A stretch of 64,000 nucleotides of DNA from Hippophae tibetana (lineage: Eukaryota > Streptophyta > Magnoliopsida > Rosales > Elaeagnaceae): contig CM072803.1 in assembly GCA_037013495.1 (NCBI GenBank), positions 52,403,627-52,467,626 on the forward strand, written 5' to 3'. Below, one piece after another: positions 1 to 9,006 of the stretch (its first letter is position 1; each line of letters opens with the position of its first letter). The notes under the pieces are model-generated. The model saw nothing but the letters and a program-made list of their open reading frames with translations, did not search any database and was not told where the DNA came from. A program made the position numbers and the translations under genes.

Positions 1-1554
1 ATATTTCCAATCTTATTTCTTTCTTCTTACTCATAGAATTGGTTTTCAAAGCTAGATTCTTAGGAGGAAATAGAGAACCAAATTTAATTTCAATACAGTG
101 CATTCCAACACAACTGGAATAACTTATTAATAAGTTGAGAATATTGATGTCAAAAATGAGTTAAAAATGAGAAATATTGATATCTTATACGAAATAATGA
201 ACAAAATTTCAAACGTTTCATAGTTTTACATTTCAAGTCATAATAAATTCTATTTAAATATATCATAATTATAATCATACAAATTTTGGAGTATTTATTC
301 ACCCACAAATTATTTGTAAAATAGAAAGGAGAAAATGTTTAAATTTTCTTTTCCACTTATTTATTTTTCCCAATATTCTATCATTATTTTGTTTCATTCG
401 TAAGTCTTAATTCCCACCAAAATCAAATTAATTCAAATATTTCTTCCTCTTCCCTGGGGAAAATGGTGATGGCTAGGGGTGGTTTTAGACATTATTTGGT
501 AACTTCTTGGTACGTAGCATGAACCATATCCATAGGGGATAAGCATAATATTTCCAATCTTATTTCTTTGCTTCTTACTCATAGAATGGGTTTCAAAAAC
601 TAGATTCTTAGGAGGAAAAGCACAACCAAATTTAATTTCACTACGGTTTATCAACACAACCAGAATAACTTATAAATAAGTTAAGAATATTAATGTAATA
701 AATGTGTTAAAAATGAGAAATATTGATCTCTTATACGAAGTAATGAACAAAATTTCAAACGTTTCATAGTTTTACATTTCAAGTGGTAATAAATTCCATT
801 TAAATATATCATAATTATAATGATAAAATATTTGGAGTATTTATTCAGCCACAAATTATTTGTAAAATAGAAATGAGAAAATGTTTAAGTTTTGTTTTCC
901 ACTTATTTATTTTTCCCAATATTCTATCATTATTTTATTTCATTCGTAAGTCTTAATTCCCACCACAATCAAATTCGTTCAAAATTTATTACCTCTCCTC
1001 ATAAGGGAAATAGGTGGAGGCTAGAGGTGGTTTTAGACATTATTTGGTAACTTCTTGTTACGTAGCATGAACCATTGCCATAGAGGATAAGCATAATATT
1101 TCCAATCTTATTTCTTTGCTTCATACTCATAAAATTGGTTTGAAAAACTAGATTCTTAGGAGGAAAGACACAACCAAATTTAATTTCAATACGTTGTATT
1201 CCAACACAACCAGAATAACTTATAAATAAGTTGAGAATATTGATGTTATAAATGAGTTAAAAATGTGAAATATTGATTTCTTATACGAAATAAAGAACAA
1301 AATTTCAAACTTTTCATAGTTTTACATTTATATTCGTAATAAATTACATTTAAATATATCATAATTATAATGATAAAAAATTCGAAGTATTATTCACCTA
1401 CAAATTATTTATAAAATAGAAATGAGAAACTTTTTTTGTTTTCTTTTCCACTTATTTAGTTTTCATTCAAATATTTCTCCCTCTCTTCCCAAGGGAAAAA
1501 TGTGATAGCTAGAGGTGGTTTAAGATATTATTTGGTAAGTTTTTGTTACGTAGC
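1..1554. repeat. 548-bp satellite array, left block
   Basis: About 2.8 tandem monomers. The landmark beginning ATATTTCCAATC recurs at 1, 548 and 1096, giving a 547-548 bp period. Monomers are AT-rich and carry a conserved dyad (AACTTAT-AA-ATAAGTT, for example 667-682). No gene is visible; the open frame at 433-657 on the minus strand recurs in many monomers and is treated as a satellite by-product. The array is cut at 1554 by element E1. Confidence 0.95.
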
Positions 1555-1816
1555 TGATGAGTGCTCAAAAAGGAGTAAAATAACCATGATTTTATGCACA
1601 TTAATTGATTAAAAATATATATATTTATATGTTTTATCATATATTTATATAAATTTGTCTTTTTCGGAATCACGGGTGTTTTTATTGATTTTCAGGTATT
1701 TTGGCATAAAAACGTAACTTAAAGACTCAAAGAGGAATACTTGAAGCAATACATCACAAATATATTAATAAATAAATGGGGAAAGATCATCAAATATGCA
1801 AAAATTGGACCAAATG

Positions 1817-2137
1817 GGTCAAAAAGGTCAAAAATATCAAAAAGGAGAAAAACACGCCGCCGCGCCGCCCTGCCGCCCAACCGTGCGCGCAGCAGTGCCC
1901 AATCCCGCGGCAAGCTACGCGCGGCTACTATTCATCTGAGCAGAAGTGCGCACACGGCTACTGTTCATCCGCGTGCGCCCAACTGCCTCCGCGCGCGCCG
2001 ACACCTGTTTCGCCCCATTTTTCACGTGCAGCCGCCCCCATGACATCATGCTGACGTCATCAATGACCTCAGCATTTCCATTACGCGTTTTTACATTTTT
2101 TTACTCATTTATTTCTCTCCATCCTCACCTATAAATA
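1817..2137 (+). promoter_or_regulatory. E1 left-LTR promoter: W-boxes, GC block, G-box, C-boxes, TATA
   Basis: The U3 carries repeated GGTCAAAAA units (reverse complement TTTTTGACC, a W-box core bound by WRKY factors), then CACGTG (2023-2028), a TGACATCA/TGACGTCA pair about 11 bp apart (2041-2059), and TATAAATA (2130-2137). The pair spacing resembles as-1/C-box sites for TGA-type bZIP factors. The same order recurs in every LTR of the family, with small losses. Factor binding is inferred from motif identity. Confidence 0.65.
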
Positions 2138-2293
2138 CCCTCTTACCTTCAACACCTTAAACACCTCCAAATACATTCTTTTCTCTCTTTCTTTCTCTCT
2201 TTTCTTAGATTTTTAGGTTTCTTTAGTTTTTCTTAGTTTTTCTTATGTTTTCTTAGTTTTTAGCTTTTCTTAGTTAATTTCTCTTAGTTTTAG

Positions 2294-2318
2294 AGTTCTT
2301 CCCTTTTGGGGAAGAACT
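2294..2318 (+). promoter_or_regulatory. LTR hairpin upstream of the poly(A) signal
   Basis: A perfect 10-bp stem (AGTTCTTCCC paired with GGGAAGAACT) with a 5-nt loop lies about 35 nt upstream of AATAAA, probably within R. The same hairpin is at 7851-7875, 19286-19310, 26589-26612, 34083-34107 and 43776-43800. In the X and Y copies one C:G pair is replaced by U:A in the sense RNA, which keeps the stem. Confidence 0.7.
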
Positions 2319-3453
2319 AGTAATGTTTTTGTAATTTATTAGCTTTTTGATTCAATAAATGGGAGTGCAAATTCCGCTTGGAGGTTTTCCAGCAACAGGA
2401 ATAGCGTCGAAGTTCTGTAAGGATTTTATTTTCTTTACAGTTATTTTTATGCTTTATTCTTACATGTTATATTTAATTTGTCTGTGGTTAAATTTAACTG
2501 TGCTGGCTGTTTAGTAAACATGATGTAATAATAACGTTGTTATGCTTGCGAAATGTTAAATAGGTAAAAATCTCTAAAATGAATTGATTTTGTTTTTATT
2601 CTAGATTTTATATTAAGAATGTTAGAGAGAAATATATTATTTTTCATTACAAACTTAAACCTGAAAATTAGATTTTAAGGTTTAGTTATCCGGTCTGATT
2701 TAGAGTATTGTTCTTTTATTTGATGGTACAATCGCCCGGTAGTTAGAGTGAAGCTCTATTTCAAAAGTTTTTATAAGAATTATTATCTGAAAATGTATTG
2801 ACGACATGTTTTGAGTAGTGGTTTTAAAACTTGAAAGTTAGTACTCGGATAACTAAATTCTTAGGTTTAATTTGGACACCTTGAATAAAGTTTAAACTGG
2901 CTAACCCCACCAAAGGTGGCATTTAAATGGTTCATTTTCAATCTCTTAGAAAAAGAAATTAATTTAATTAGGTAAATTGGTTATCAACCCCACCCATAGG
3001 TGTTAATTGATTTGTTTAGTTAACAAAGAATATCTAACCCCACCAAAGGTGGTATTCATACAAAAAAGGGAGAATCAATAAATATCAATTCATATCTTTA
3101 ATAACTTAAATAAAATGAGCAAGCATAATTAACTTAGTTATTATATCCATAAATACTCCACCATTATAAATGATAAAATTTGCATGAATGTTTATTGAAT
3201 CTATGTTTAATTTTATGTAAGTAGATTAAAAACACAAAACCCCAAAATATCGTGACAGGATGTTTAGGATTTAATTTCGTCTTTAAAAGTTTGAATAATA
3301 AATTAGAAACCACATACATTCCTTCCTTAGAGACCTTGGGAGTATACTTATCATTTTCTACGAAATGATTCGTGCACTTGCGAGAGTTTTATAAATATTA
3401 AAACCAAGGTATTGGCAACAATCGGCGATGCCGGTTTTCGCTAATCAAGTTTT

Positions 3454-3471
3454 TGGCGCCGTTGCCGTGGA
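3454..3471 (+). other. E1 primer-binding site, tRNA-Asp
   Basis: TGGCGCCGTTGCCGTGGA lies six bases after the LTR end. It is complementary to the 3' end of plant tRNA-Asp (ending in CCCCGGCAACGGCGCCA) with one mismatch. A tRNA-Asp primer is typical of Athila elements. Confidence 0.9.
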
Positions 3472-3654
3472 AGGAATAGCGGTTTTTAAATTATTTATCA
3501 AAATTTGAAAAACATTTTTTGTGCTATAAATAATTGTGATTTTTTTTGTTTTAATAAAAAATAATAATAATCAAATTTCAAATTTCCAAAAAAATAAAAA
3601 AAATAAATTTTTTTTAGTAAAATAATTTAGAAATTTGAAATTTGAAGTAAAAAA

Positions 3655-3960
3655 TTTTACCGTTCATGAAAAGTAAAAAAAATTAAAAAAATTTAAAATA
3701 AATAAATAATATAGCGTTAATAGTAAAATAAGATTACCGTTCATGAATAGTAAAAAAAAAGTTTAAAAAATTTTAAAATTTTAAAATTTTAAAATTTTAA
3801 AATAAAAATAAATAAATAAATAATATAATGTAGATAGTAAAATAAAATTACCGTTCATGAATAGTAAAAAATTAAAAACTTAAAAAAAATTTATATAGTG
3901 TAAATAGTAATATAAAATTACCGTGAATCGTAAAAAAAATTTTAAAAAAAATAAAGCTTA
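3655..3960 (+). repeat. E1 leader: palindromic TTCATGAA repeats
   Basis: Imperfect palindromes of the form TACCGTTCATGAATAGTA occur at 3659, 3735 and 3849, with a degenerate copy near 3920, in very AT-rich sequence. The same motif is repeated in the leaders of Y, X and D. No coding potential is seen. Confidence 0.7.
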
Positions 3961-4640
3961 CTTTTTAATTTTCATTTAATTTTAATTTTTATTTAAAATC
4001 TTAATTTTATTTTTGTTAAAAAAAAATTTAATTTTATTTGCTTTTACCTTTCTCTATTTTTTTATTTTATTTTACCTTTTTCAATTTTTAATTTTTTTTT
4101 AATTTTTTTTATCTAATTGTTTTTATTTTATTTTATTTTATTTTTTCTTCTTTTCTTTAACTATTTTTTTTTCTCTCTTAATTTTTATTTAACTTAATTA
4201 ACTTAGATTTTTACTAACTTAATTAACTTAGCTTTTTAATTAACTTAGATTTTTGTTTAACTTAATTAACTTATATTTTTAGTTTACTTAACTTAATTAA
4301 CTTAACTTTTTAATTAACTTAGATTTTTTTTAACTTAACTAACTTAGATTTTTACTTAACTTAACTTAATTAACTTAAATTTTTACTTAAATTAACTTAA
4401 TTAACTTAGATTTTTAATTAACTTAGATTTTTCATTAACTTAATTAACTTAGATTTTTAGTTTCTTAACTTAATTAACTTAACTTTTTAATTAACTTAAA
4501 TTTTTTTTAACTAACTTAGATTTTTTTTAACTTAACTAACTTAGCTTTTTAAATTAACTTAACTTAATTAAATTAGATTTTCATTAACTTAATTAACTTA
4601 GATTTTTACTTAACTAAACTTAATTAACTTAATTTTAATA
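3961..4640 (+). repeat. E1 leader: AT-rich tract with TTAATTAACTTAG repeats
   Basis: After a T-rich low-complexity stretch (3961-4180), units of about 20-30 bp built on TTAACTTAATTAACTTAG plus a T-run repeat to about 4640. Related tracts lie at 46808-47165 in D and 24210-24310 in Y. No open reading frame is seen. Confidence 0.8.
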
Positions 4641-4670
4641 GCATGAAAAGTAAAGATCTAAGGGAGTTCT

Positions 4671-4784
4671 GTCTAGGAGACTAGTTCTTGGAAGCCTTTG
4701 TGCCACTAGTCTTTCCTGGGAACGTTGTTCTGTCTAGGAGGATGGTTTTTAAGGAGCCTTTGCTCCACCATTCTTTCTTGGGAG
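4671..4784 (+). ncRNA. Twin-hairpin leader element, E1 copy
   Basis: Two tandem units of about 65 bp each begin TTCTGTCTAGGAG. Unit 1 forms GACTAGT (4679-4685) with ACTAGTC (4705-4711). Unit 2 forms GGATGGT (4740-4746) with ACCATTC (4767-4773), plus an inner GGAG/CTCC stem. The arms differ in sequence between units but pairing is kept. The same pair is in X (32243-32361) just upstream of gag1 and in D (46657-46776). A packaging, dimerisation or translation role is inferred from position. Confidence 0.6.
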
Positions 4785-5102
4785 CACTCTTGGTTAATAC
4801 TGATTATCTTATTTTAACTTAAATAAAAAAAATTAAAATTAAAAAAACAAAAAACAAAAAAAAAAATTTCTAAACTATCTCCAAATTTTAAAGTTTTAAT
4901 TACAATCTCAAGAGTTAGTTTCTTTGTTTTATCTAGGTACAATTGTGTTTTGATGCCTTAATTATTTGATTTGCACCTAGATGTGTGTTATCTAAAACCC
5001 TCAAGCATGCCCCTAGTTTTTGGTAAAGAAAAATTTGAAAATCAATAGGGCATGTTTGAAACAGTATAGGTAGACAACCTTGTCTTACTTGTAGGTATGA
5101 TT

Positions 5103-5210
5103 GACTCAATGATGAGGGGACATTGAGTTTACTTAAAAGGCAATCCCCAAGTTACGTCTTGCTAAGACGTTAAACTAAGCGCAGGATGGGAGGCAAGCCA
5201 TCATTTTAGG
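5103..5210 (+). ncRNA. Hairpin block, E1 copy
   Basis: It contains ACTCAATG/CATTGAGT (5104-5128), ACGTCTT/AAGACGT (5154-5170) and a GATGG/CCATC hairpin around GGGAGGCAA. Related blocks are at 46274-46376 (D), 21917-21967 (X, just after integrase) and 30642-30741 (X, between gag1 and gag2). Confidence 0.6.
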
Positions 5211-5441
5211 TAATTTTTTGTTATTTATTTTATTTACTTAATTTTATTGTTTATTTTAGTTTAATAATTTTTAAATTGTTAAAACTAAAACTATTTGTTG
5301 AGATGTTAGAAGTTTACAGCGATCTGTCTGTATACACTTTAATAATGAATATGATGGATTCACTTGAATTTCTCCATTACTACTTACACATTCTCAGGAA
5401 ATAGGTAATCTTTCTTCTCTTTTCTCTTTAATTTACAGTTG

Positions 5442-5485
5442 TTACATTGAGGACAATGTAAGTTCTAGGTTGGGGATGGTGAAAA
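5442..5485 (+). promoter_or_regulatory. ACATTG hairpin followed by a G-rich tract
   Basis: TTACATTG-AGGA-CAATGTAA forms an 8-bp stem with a 4-nt loop (5442-5461), followed by GGTTGGGGATGGTG. The same module occurs in X (21621-21659), D (46001-46038) and the different element A (15637-15672). The G-rich tract could be an internal second PPT; that is inference. Confidence 0.55.
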
Positions 5486-6180
5486 GTTACCATGCTTAAT
5501 TAAAAAAAAGATTTATCAATTTAAAAATTAAAAAGAAAAAAAAAGAAAAAGAAAAAAAGGAAAATATAAAATAAAAAAAATATTTTCTCACAAAAATTTA
5601 TCATTTCTTTAAATCAAATTTAAGTAAATAGTTAATTCTTTTGTACTGTTAGATTAATTTTTGAAAACATATCATGAAATATTTTGTAATTATTTTTGAT
5701 AATTAGTTAGTTTTTGTCATAACTAGTATTTCTTGATAAAATGTGGAAATTATATTAAACCCAAAATCGGTGTTTATGAATTTTTTTTAGTGGAGACTAC
5801 CCTTGTGAGATATAATTTGAGCCTAATTTCTTTTATTCAGAGTGTAATATATATTTTTTCTACTCCAAACACATTTCTTATTTATTCAAAGTTTTAGATG
5901 ATCTCTATAGGTATTAGCATTGAATGTATGAATTTTTTCTCATCTTAATAGAGTATCATATATTTTTTTTATTATTATTTTTGCTTAGATTAAATGATTT
6001 GAGTAGAAATTGATAGTATATGTTTATATCTCATTTATGCATGACTGTTACAAAAACAAAAAGACATATATGGGGTTACCTAAACCAAGATCAAACAGAA
6101 AAGCCACAAAATTAACCACTCACCAAAAACCTAAAAAAATGTACAATCTGTACATGGGTTGACTCTCTCAAAAATACATA

Positions 6181-6225
<45 letters not shown>

Positions 6226-7088
6226 ACAGAAAAAAAATAGAGAGATAAAAAAATATATAGTATCATCTACATACTATGACCCACGTTGCATACAAAGTTG
6301 TGAGTACAGGCTAATTACAAAAGAAAGATATAGGAAGTAATTCCCTAAAAAGTCATTGCAATTTCTTCATTTGTAAAAAGCATATATCTTGAAATTCTTT
6401 CTTAATGAGTTTGATTTATGCATGAAAATAATTTTTATATATGATATCTTTATAATTTATACATTCGATTCCTTTCATGAGATCAATGTTAAAATAACAC
6501 TTTGAGCCTTTATTCTTTATACATATGCGAACATATTAGTTCATTTCTATACATCAACTCTTTCGCATATAAATTAGTATGAGTGTTTGAACCTATAGGA
6601 TTCAGTGCTTTGAGAGTATTGACTTGTGAGGAATAGAGTCGAAGCGAATTCTGATTCATGACACTGAAATTGGGTAAAATTAAATTGATACATTTTTGAT
6701 ATGAAATATGAAAATGATTTTCAACTAATTATTATAATAAATCATGATTGTTTAAAGAGATTAAAATAACTTATGCTTGAGATTTTAATTATGATCTTAA
6801 AGGAGATTAAAAAGAATGAGACATTTTTGTGATATGTTGTTTTCTTTTATTCTTAACTTAATTTTTGATTTTGTAATTTTAGTTTTTGATTTGATTGTTT
6901 TTATTGTTTCTGTTGATTTTTACATTTAGTTCAATGTTTGTGGGTATCATTACTGAAAACCCTCACGAGACTCAAACTCGTCCACTAGGGAAACCTAGGG
7001 GTTTAAAGGCTTGTTGCATAGGATAAATGCAACCGTTTCAATCCACGAAAGTGATTTAGGATAGTTTAATTTTTAGTTTTTATCGCTT
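5486..7088 (+). other. E1 3' noncoding region
   Basis: About 1.6 kb with no long ORF, collinear with 20098-21600 of X and 44513-45990 of D (both on the opposite strand). It includes a short lysine-rich frame near 6041-6170, an inverted repeat ATGTACA/TGTACAT near 6138-6155, and a (TA)n microsatellite at about 6184-6222. I see no host gene. Confidence 0.75.
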
Positions 7089-7127
7089 CTCTTGCTAAGG
7101 GACTAGCATGAAGCTGGTTGGGGGTTG
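7089..7127 (+). promoter_or_regulatory. E1 3' PPT with adjacent hairpin
   Basis: CTTGCTA-AGGGAC-TAGCATG forms a stem, followed directly by GAAGCTGGTTGGGGGTTG and the right LTR. The position and G-rich run identify the plus-strand primer region. The hairpin is shared with X (20052-20095), D (44464-44512) and A (14095-14131). Confidence 0.7.
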
Positions 7128-9006
7128 TGATGAGTGCCCAAAAACCACTAAAATAACCATGATTTTATGCACATTAATTGATTAAAAATATATATATTTA
7201 TATGTTTCATCATATATTTATATAAATTTTTTTTTCGGAATCACGGGTATTTTTATTGTTTTTTAGGTATTTTGGTTTAAAAACGCAACTTAAACACTCA
7301 AAGAGGAATACTTGAAGCAATACATCACAAATATATTAATAAATAAATGGGGAAAGGTTAATAAATATGGAAAAATTGGACAAAATGGGTCAAAAAGGTC
7401 AAAAATGTCAAAAAGGAGAAAATCACGCCCAGCTGCACAACCTCGTGCCCAGCTAGTGCCCAGCCGCGCGCGCAGCATGCCAGCCATCTGCGCCAAGCTG
7501 CGTGCACCCTTCTCCCAATCCACGCGCTCCCATATGCGCCCAGCTGCCTTCGCGCGCGCCAACGCCCGTTTCGCCCCATTTTTCACGTGCAGCCCCCCAT
7601 GACGTCATGCTGACGTCATCAATGACCTCAGCATTTCCATTACGCGTTTTTACATTTTTTTAACATTTTTTTACTCATTTTTTCTCTCTATCCTCACCTA
7701 TAAATACTCCCTTCCCTTCACTTCAAAACACACCTTCAACACCTAAAAATACATTCTTTCTCTCTTTCTTTCTCTCTTTTCTTAGATTTTTAGTTTTTCT
7801 TATGTTTTCTTAGTTTTTAGCTTTTCTTAGTTAATTTCTCTTAGTTTTAGAGTTCTTCCCTTTTTGGGAAGAACTAGTAATGTTTTTGTAATTTATTAGC
7901 TTTTTGATTCAATAAATGGGAGTGCAAATTCCGCTTGGAGGTTTTCCAGCAACGGGAATAGCGTCGAAGTTCTGTAAGGATTTTATTTTCTTTACAGTTA
8001 TTTTTATGCTTTATTCTTACATGTTATATTTAATTTGTCTGTGGTTAAATTTAACTGTGCTGGCTGTTTAGTAAACATGATGTAATAATAACGTTATTAT
8101 GCTTGCGAAATATTAAATAGGTAAAAATCTCTAAAATGAATTGATTTTGTTTTTATTCCAGATTTTATATTAGGAATGTTATAGAGAAATATATTATTTT
8201 TCATTACAAACTTAAACCTGAAAATTAGTTTTAAGGTTTAGTTATCCGGTCTGATTTAGAGTAGTGCTCTTTTATTTGATGGTACAATCGCCCGGTAGCT
8301 AGAGTGAAGCTCTATTCCAAAAGTTTTTATAAGAATTATTATCTGAAAATGTATTGACAACATGTTTTCGGCAGTGGTTTTAAAACTTGAAAGTTAGTAC
8401 TCGGATAACTAAATTCTTAGGTTTAATTTGGACACCTTGAATAAAGTTTAAACTGGCTAACCCCACCAAAGGTGGCATTTAAATGGTTCATTTTCAATCT
8501 CTTAGAAAAAGAAATTAATTTAATTAAGCATATTAGTTATCAACCCCACCCATAGGTGTTAATTGATTTGTTTAGTTAACAAAGAATATCTAACCCCACC
8601 AAAAATGGTATTCATACAAAAAAGGGAGAGTCAATAAATATCAATTCATATCTTTAATAACCTAGATAATATGAGCAAGCATAATTAACTTAGTTATTAT
8701 ATCCATAAATACTCCACCATTATAAAAGATAAAATTTGCATAAATGTTTATTGAATTTTTGTTTATTTTTATGTAAGTAGATTAAAAACACAAAAACCCC
8801 AAAATATCGTGACAGGATGTTTAGGATTTAATTTCGTTTTCAGAAGTTTGAATAATAAATTAAAAACCACACACATTCCTTCCTAAGATTGACCTTGGGA
8901 GTATACTTATCATTTTCTACGAAATGATTCGTGCATTTGCGAGAGTTTTATAAATATTAAAACCAAAGTATTGGCAAGAATCGGTGATGCCGGTTTTTTC
9001 TCATCA
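7128..9006 (+). repeat. E1 right (3') LTR
   Basis: This 1879 bp LTR has CACGTG at 7584-7589, two perfect TGACGTCA sites at 7600-7607 and 7611-7618, TATAAATA at 7699-7706, the hairpin at 7851-7875 and AATAAA at 7911-7916. Most of it closely matches the left LTR. The GC-rich block (about 7425-7565) is very different from that at 1855-2010, which is unexpected for two LTRs of one insertion. Confidence 0.9.

Larger units (their letters stand above)
1555..3447 (+). repeat. E1 left (5') LTR
   Basis: This 1893 bp LTR starts at TGATGAG and ends at TAATCA, six bases before the PBS. In order it contains TTGAC/GGTCA (W-box type) repeats near 1817-1845, a GC-rich block at about 1855-2010, a G-box CACGTG at 2023-2028, TGACATCA at 2041 and TGACGTCA at 2052, TATAAATA at 2130-2137, a hairpin at 2294-2318, AATAAA at 2354-2359, and a long U5 of about 1 kb with three CCACC-type hairpins (2907-3052). 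The TATA-to-AATAAA spacing implies R lies roughly between 2160 and 2380; that boundary is inferred. Confidence 0.9.
1555..9006 (+). mobile_element. E1: non-autonomous LTR retrotransposon of the X family
   Basis: A 7.45 kb element bounded by LTRs of 1893 and 1879 bp that start TGATGAGTGC and end in ATCA. It has a PBS just inside the left LTR and a G-rich PPT just before the right LTR. The 3.7 kb interior holds no gag, protease, RT or integrase. Its leader and 3' noncoding segments match those of coding element X and of D, so it should depend on proteins supplied in trans. No target-site duplication is visible: left flank GTAGC, right flank CTTAT. The flanks also lie at different phases of the satellite, about 222 bp apart, so the right flank was deleted or the element is a recombinant of two insertions. 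Confidence 0.9.

Noticed and set aside
3454..3471. tRNA-Asp-like sequence considered as a tRNA gene fragment
   Set aside because: Only the 18-nt 3' complement is present, at the LTR border in the antisense sense expected for a PBS; no other tRNA arms follow.
4160..4640. Regular TTAACTTAATT repeats considered as a CRISPR-like or telomere-like array
   Set aside because: Units are irregular, have no unique spacers, do not match the plant telomere repeat, and sit in a plant retrotransposon leader.
6184..6222. (TA)n run as a possible replication or recombination hotspot
   Set aside because: A simple microsatellite limited to E1; X and D have short degenerate versions there. Nothing further can be supported.
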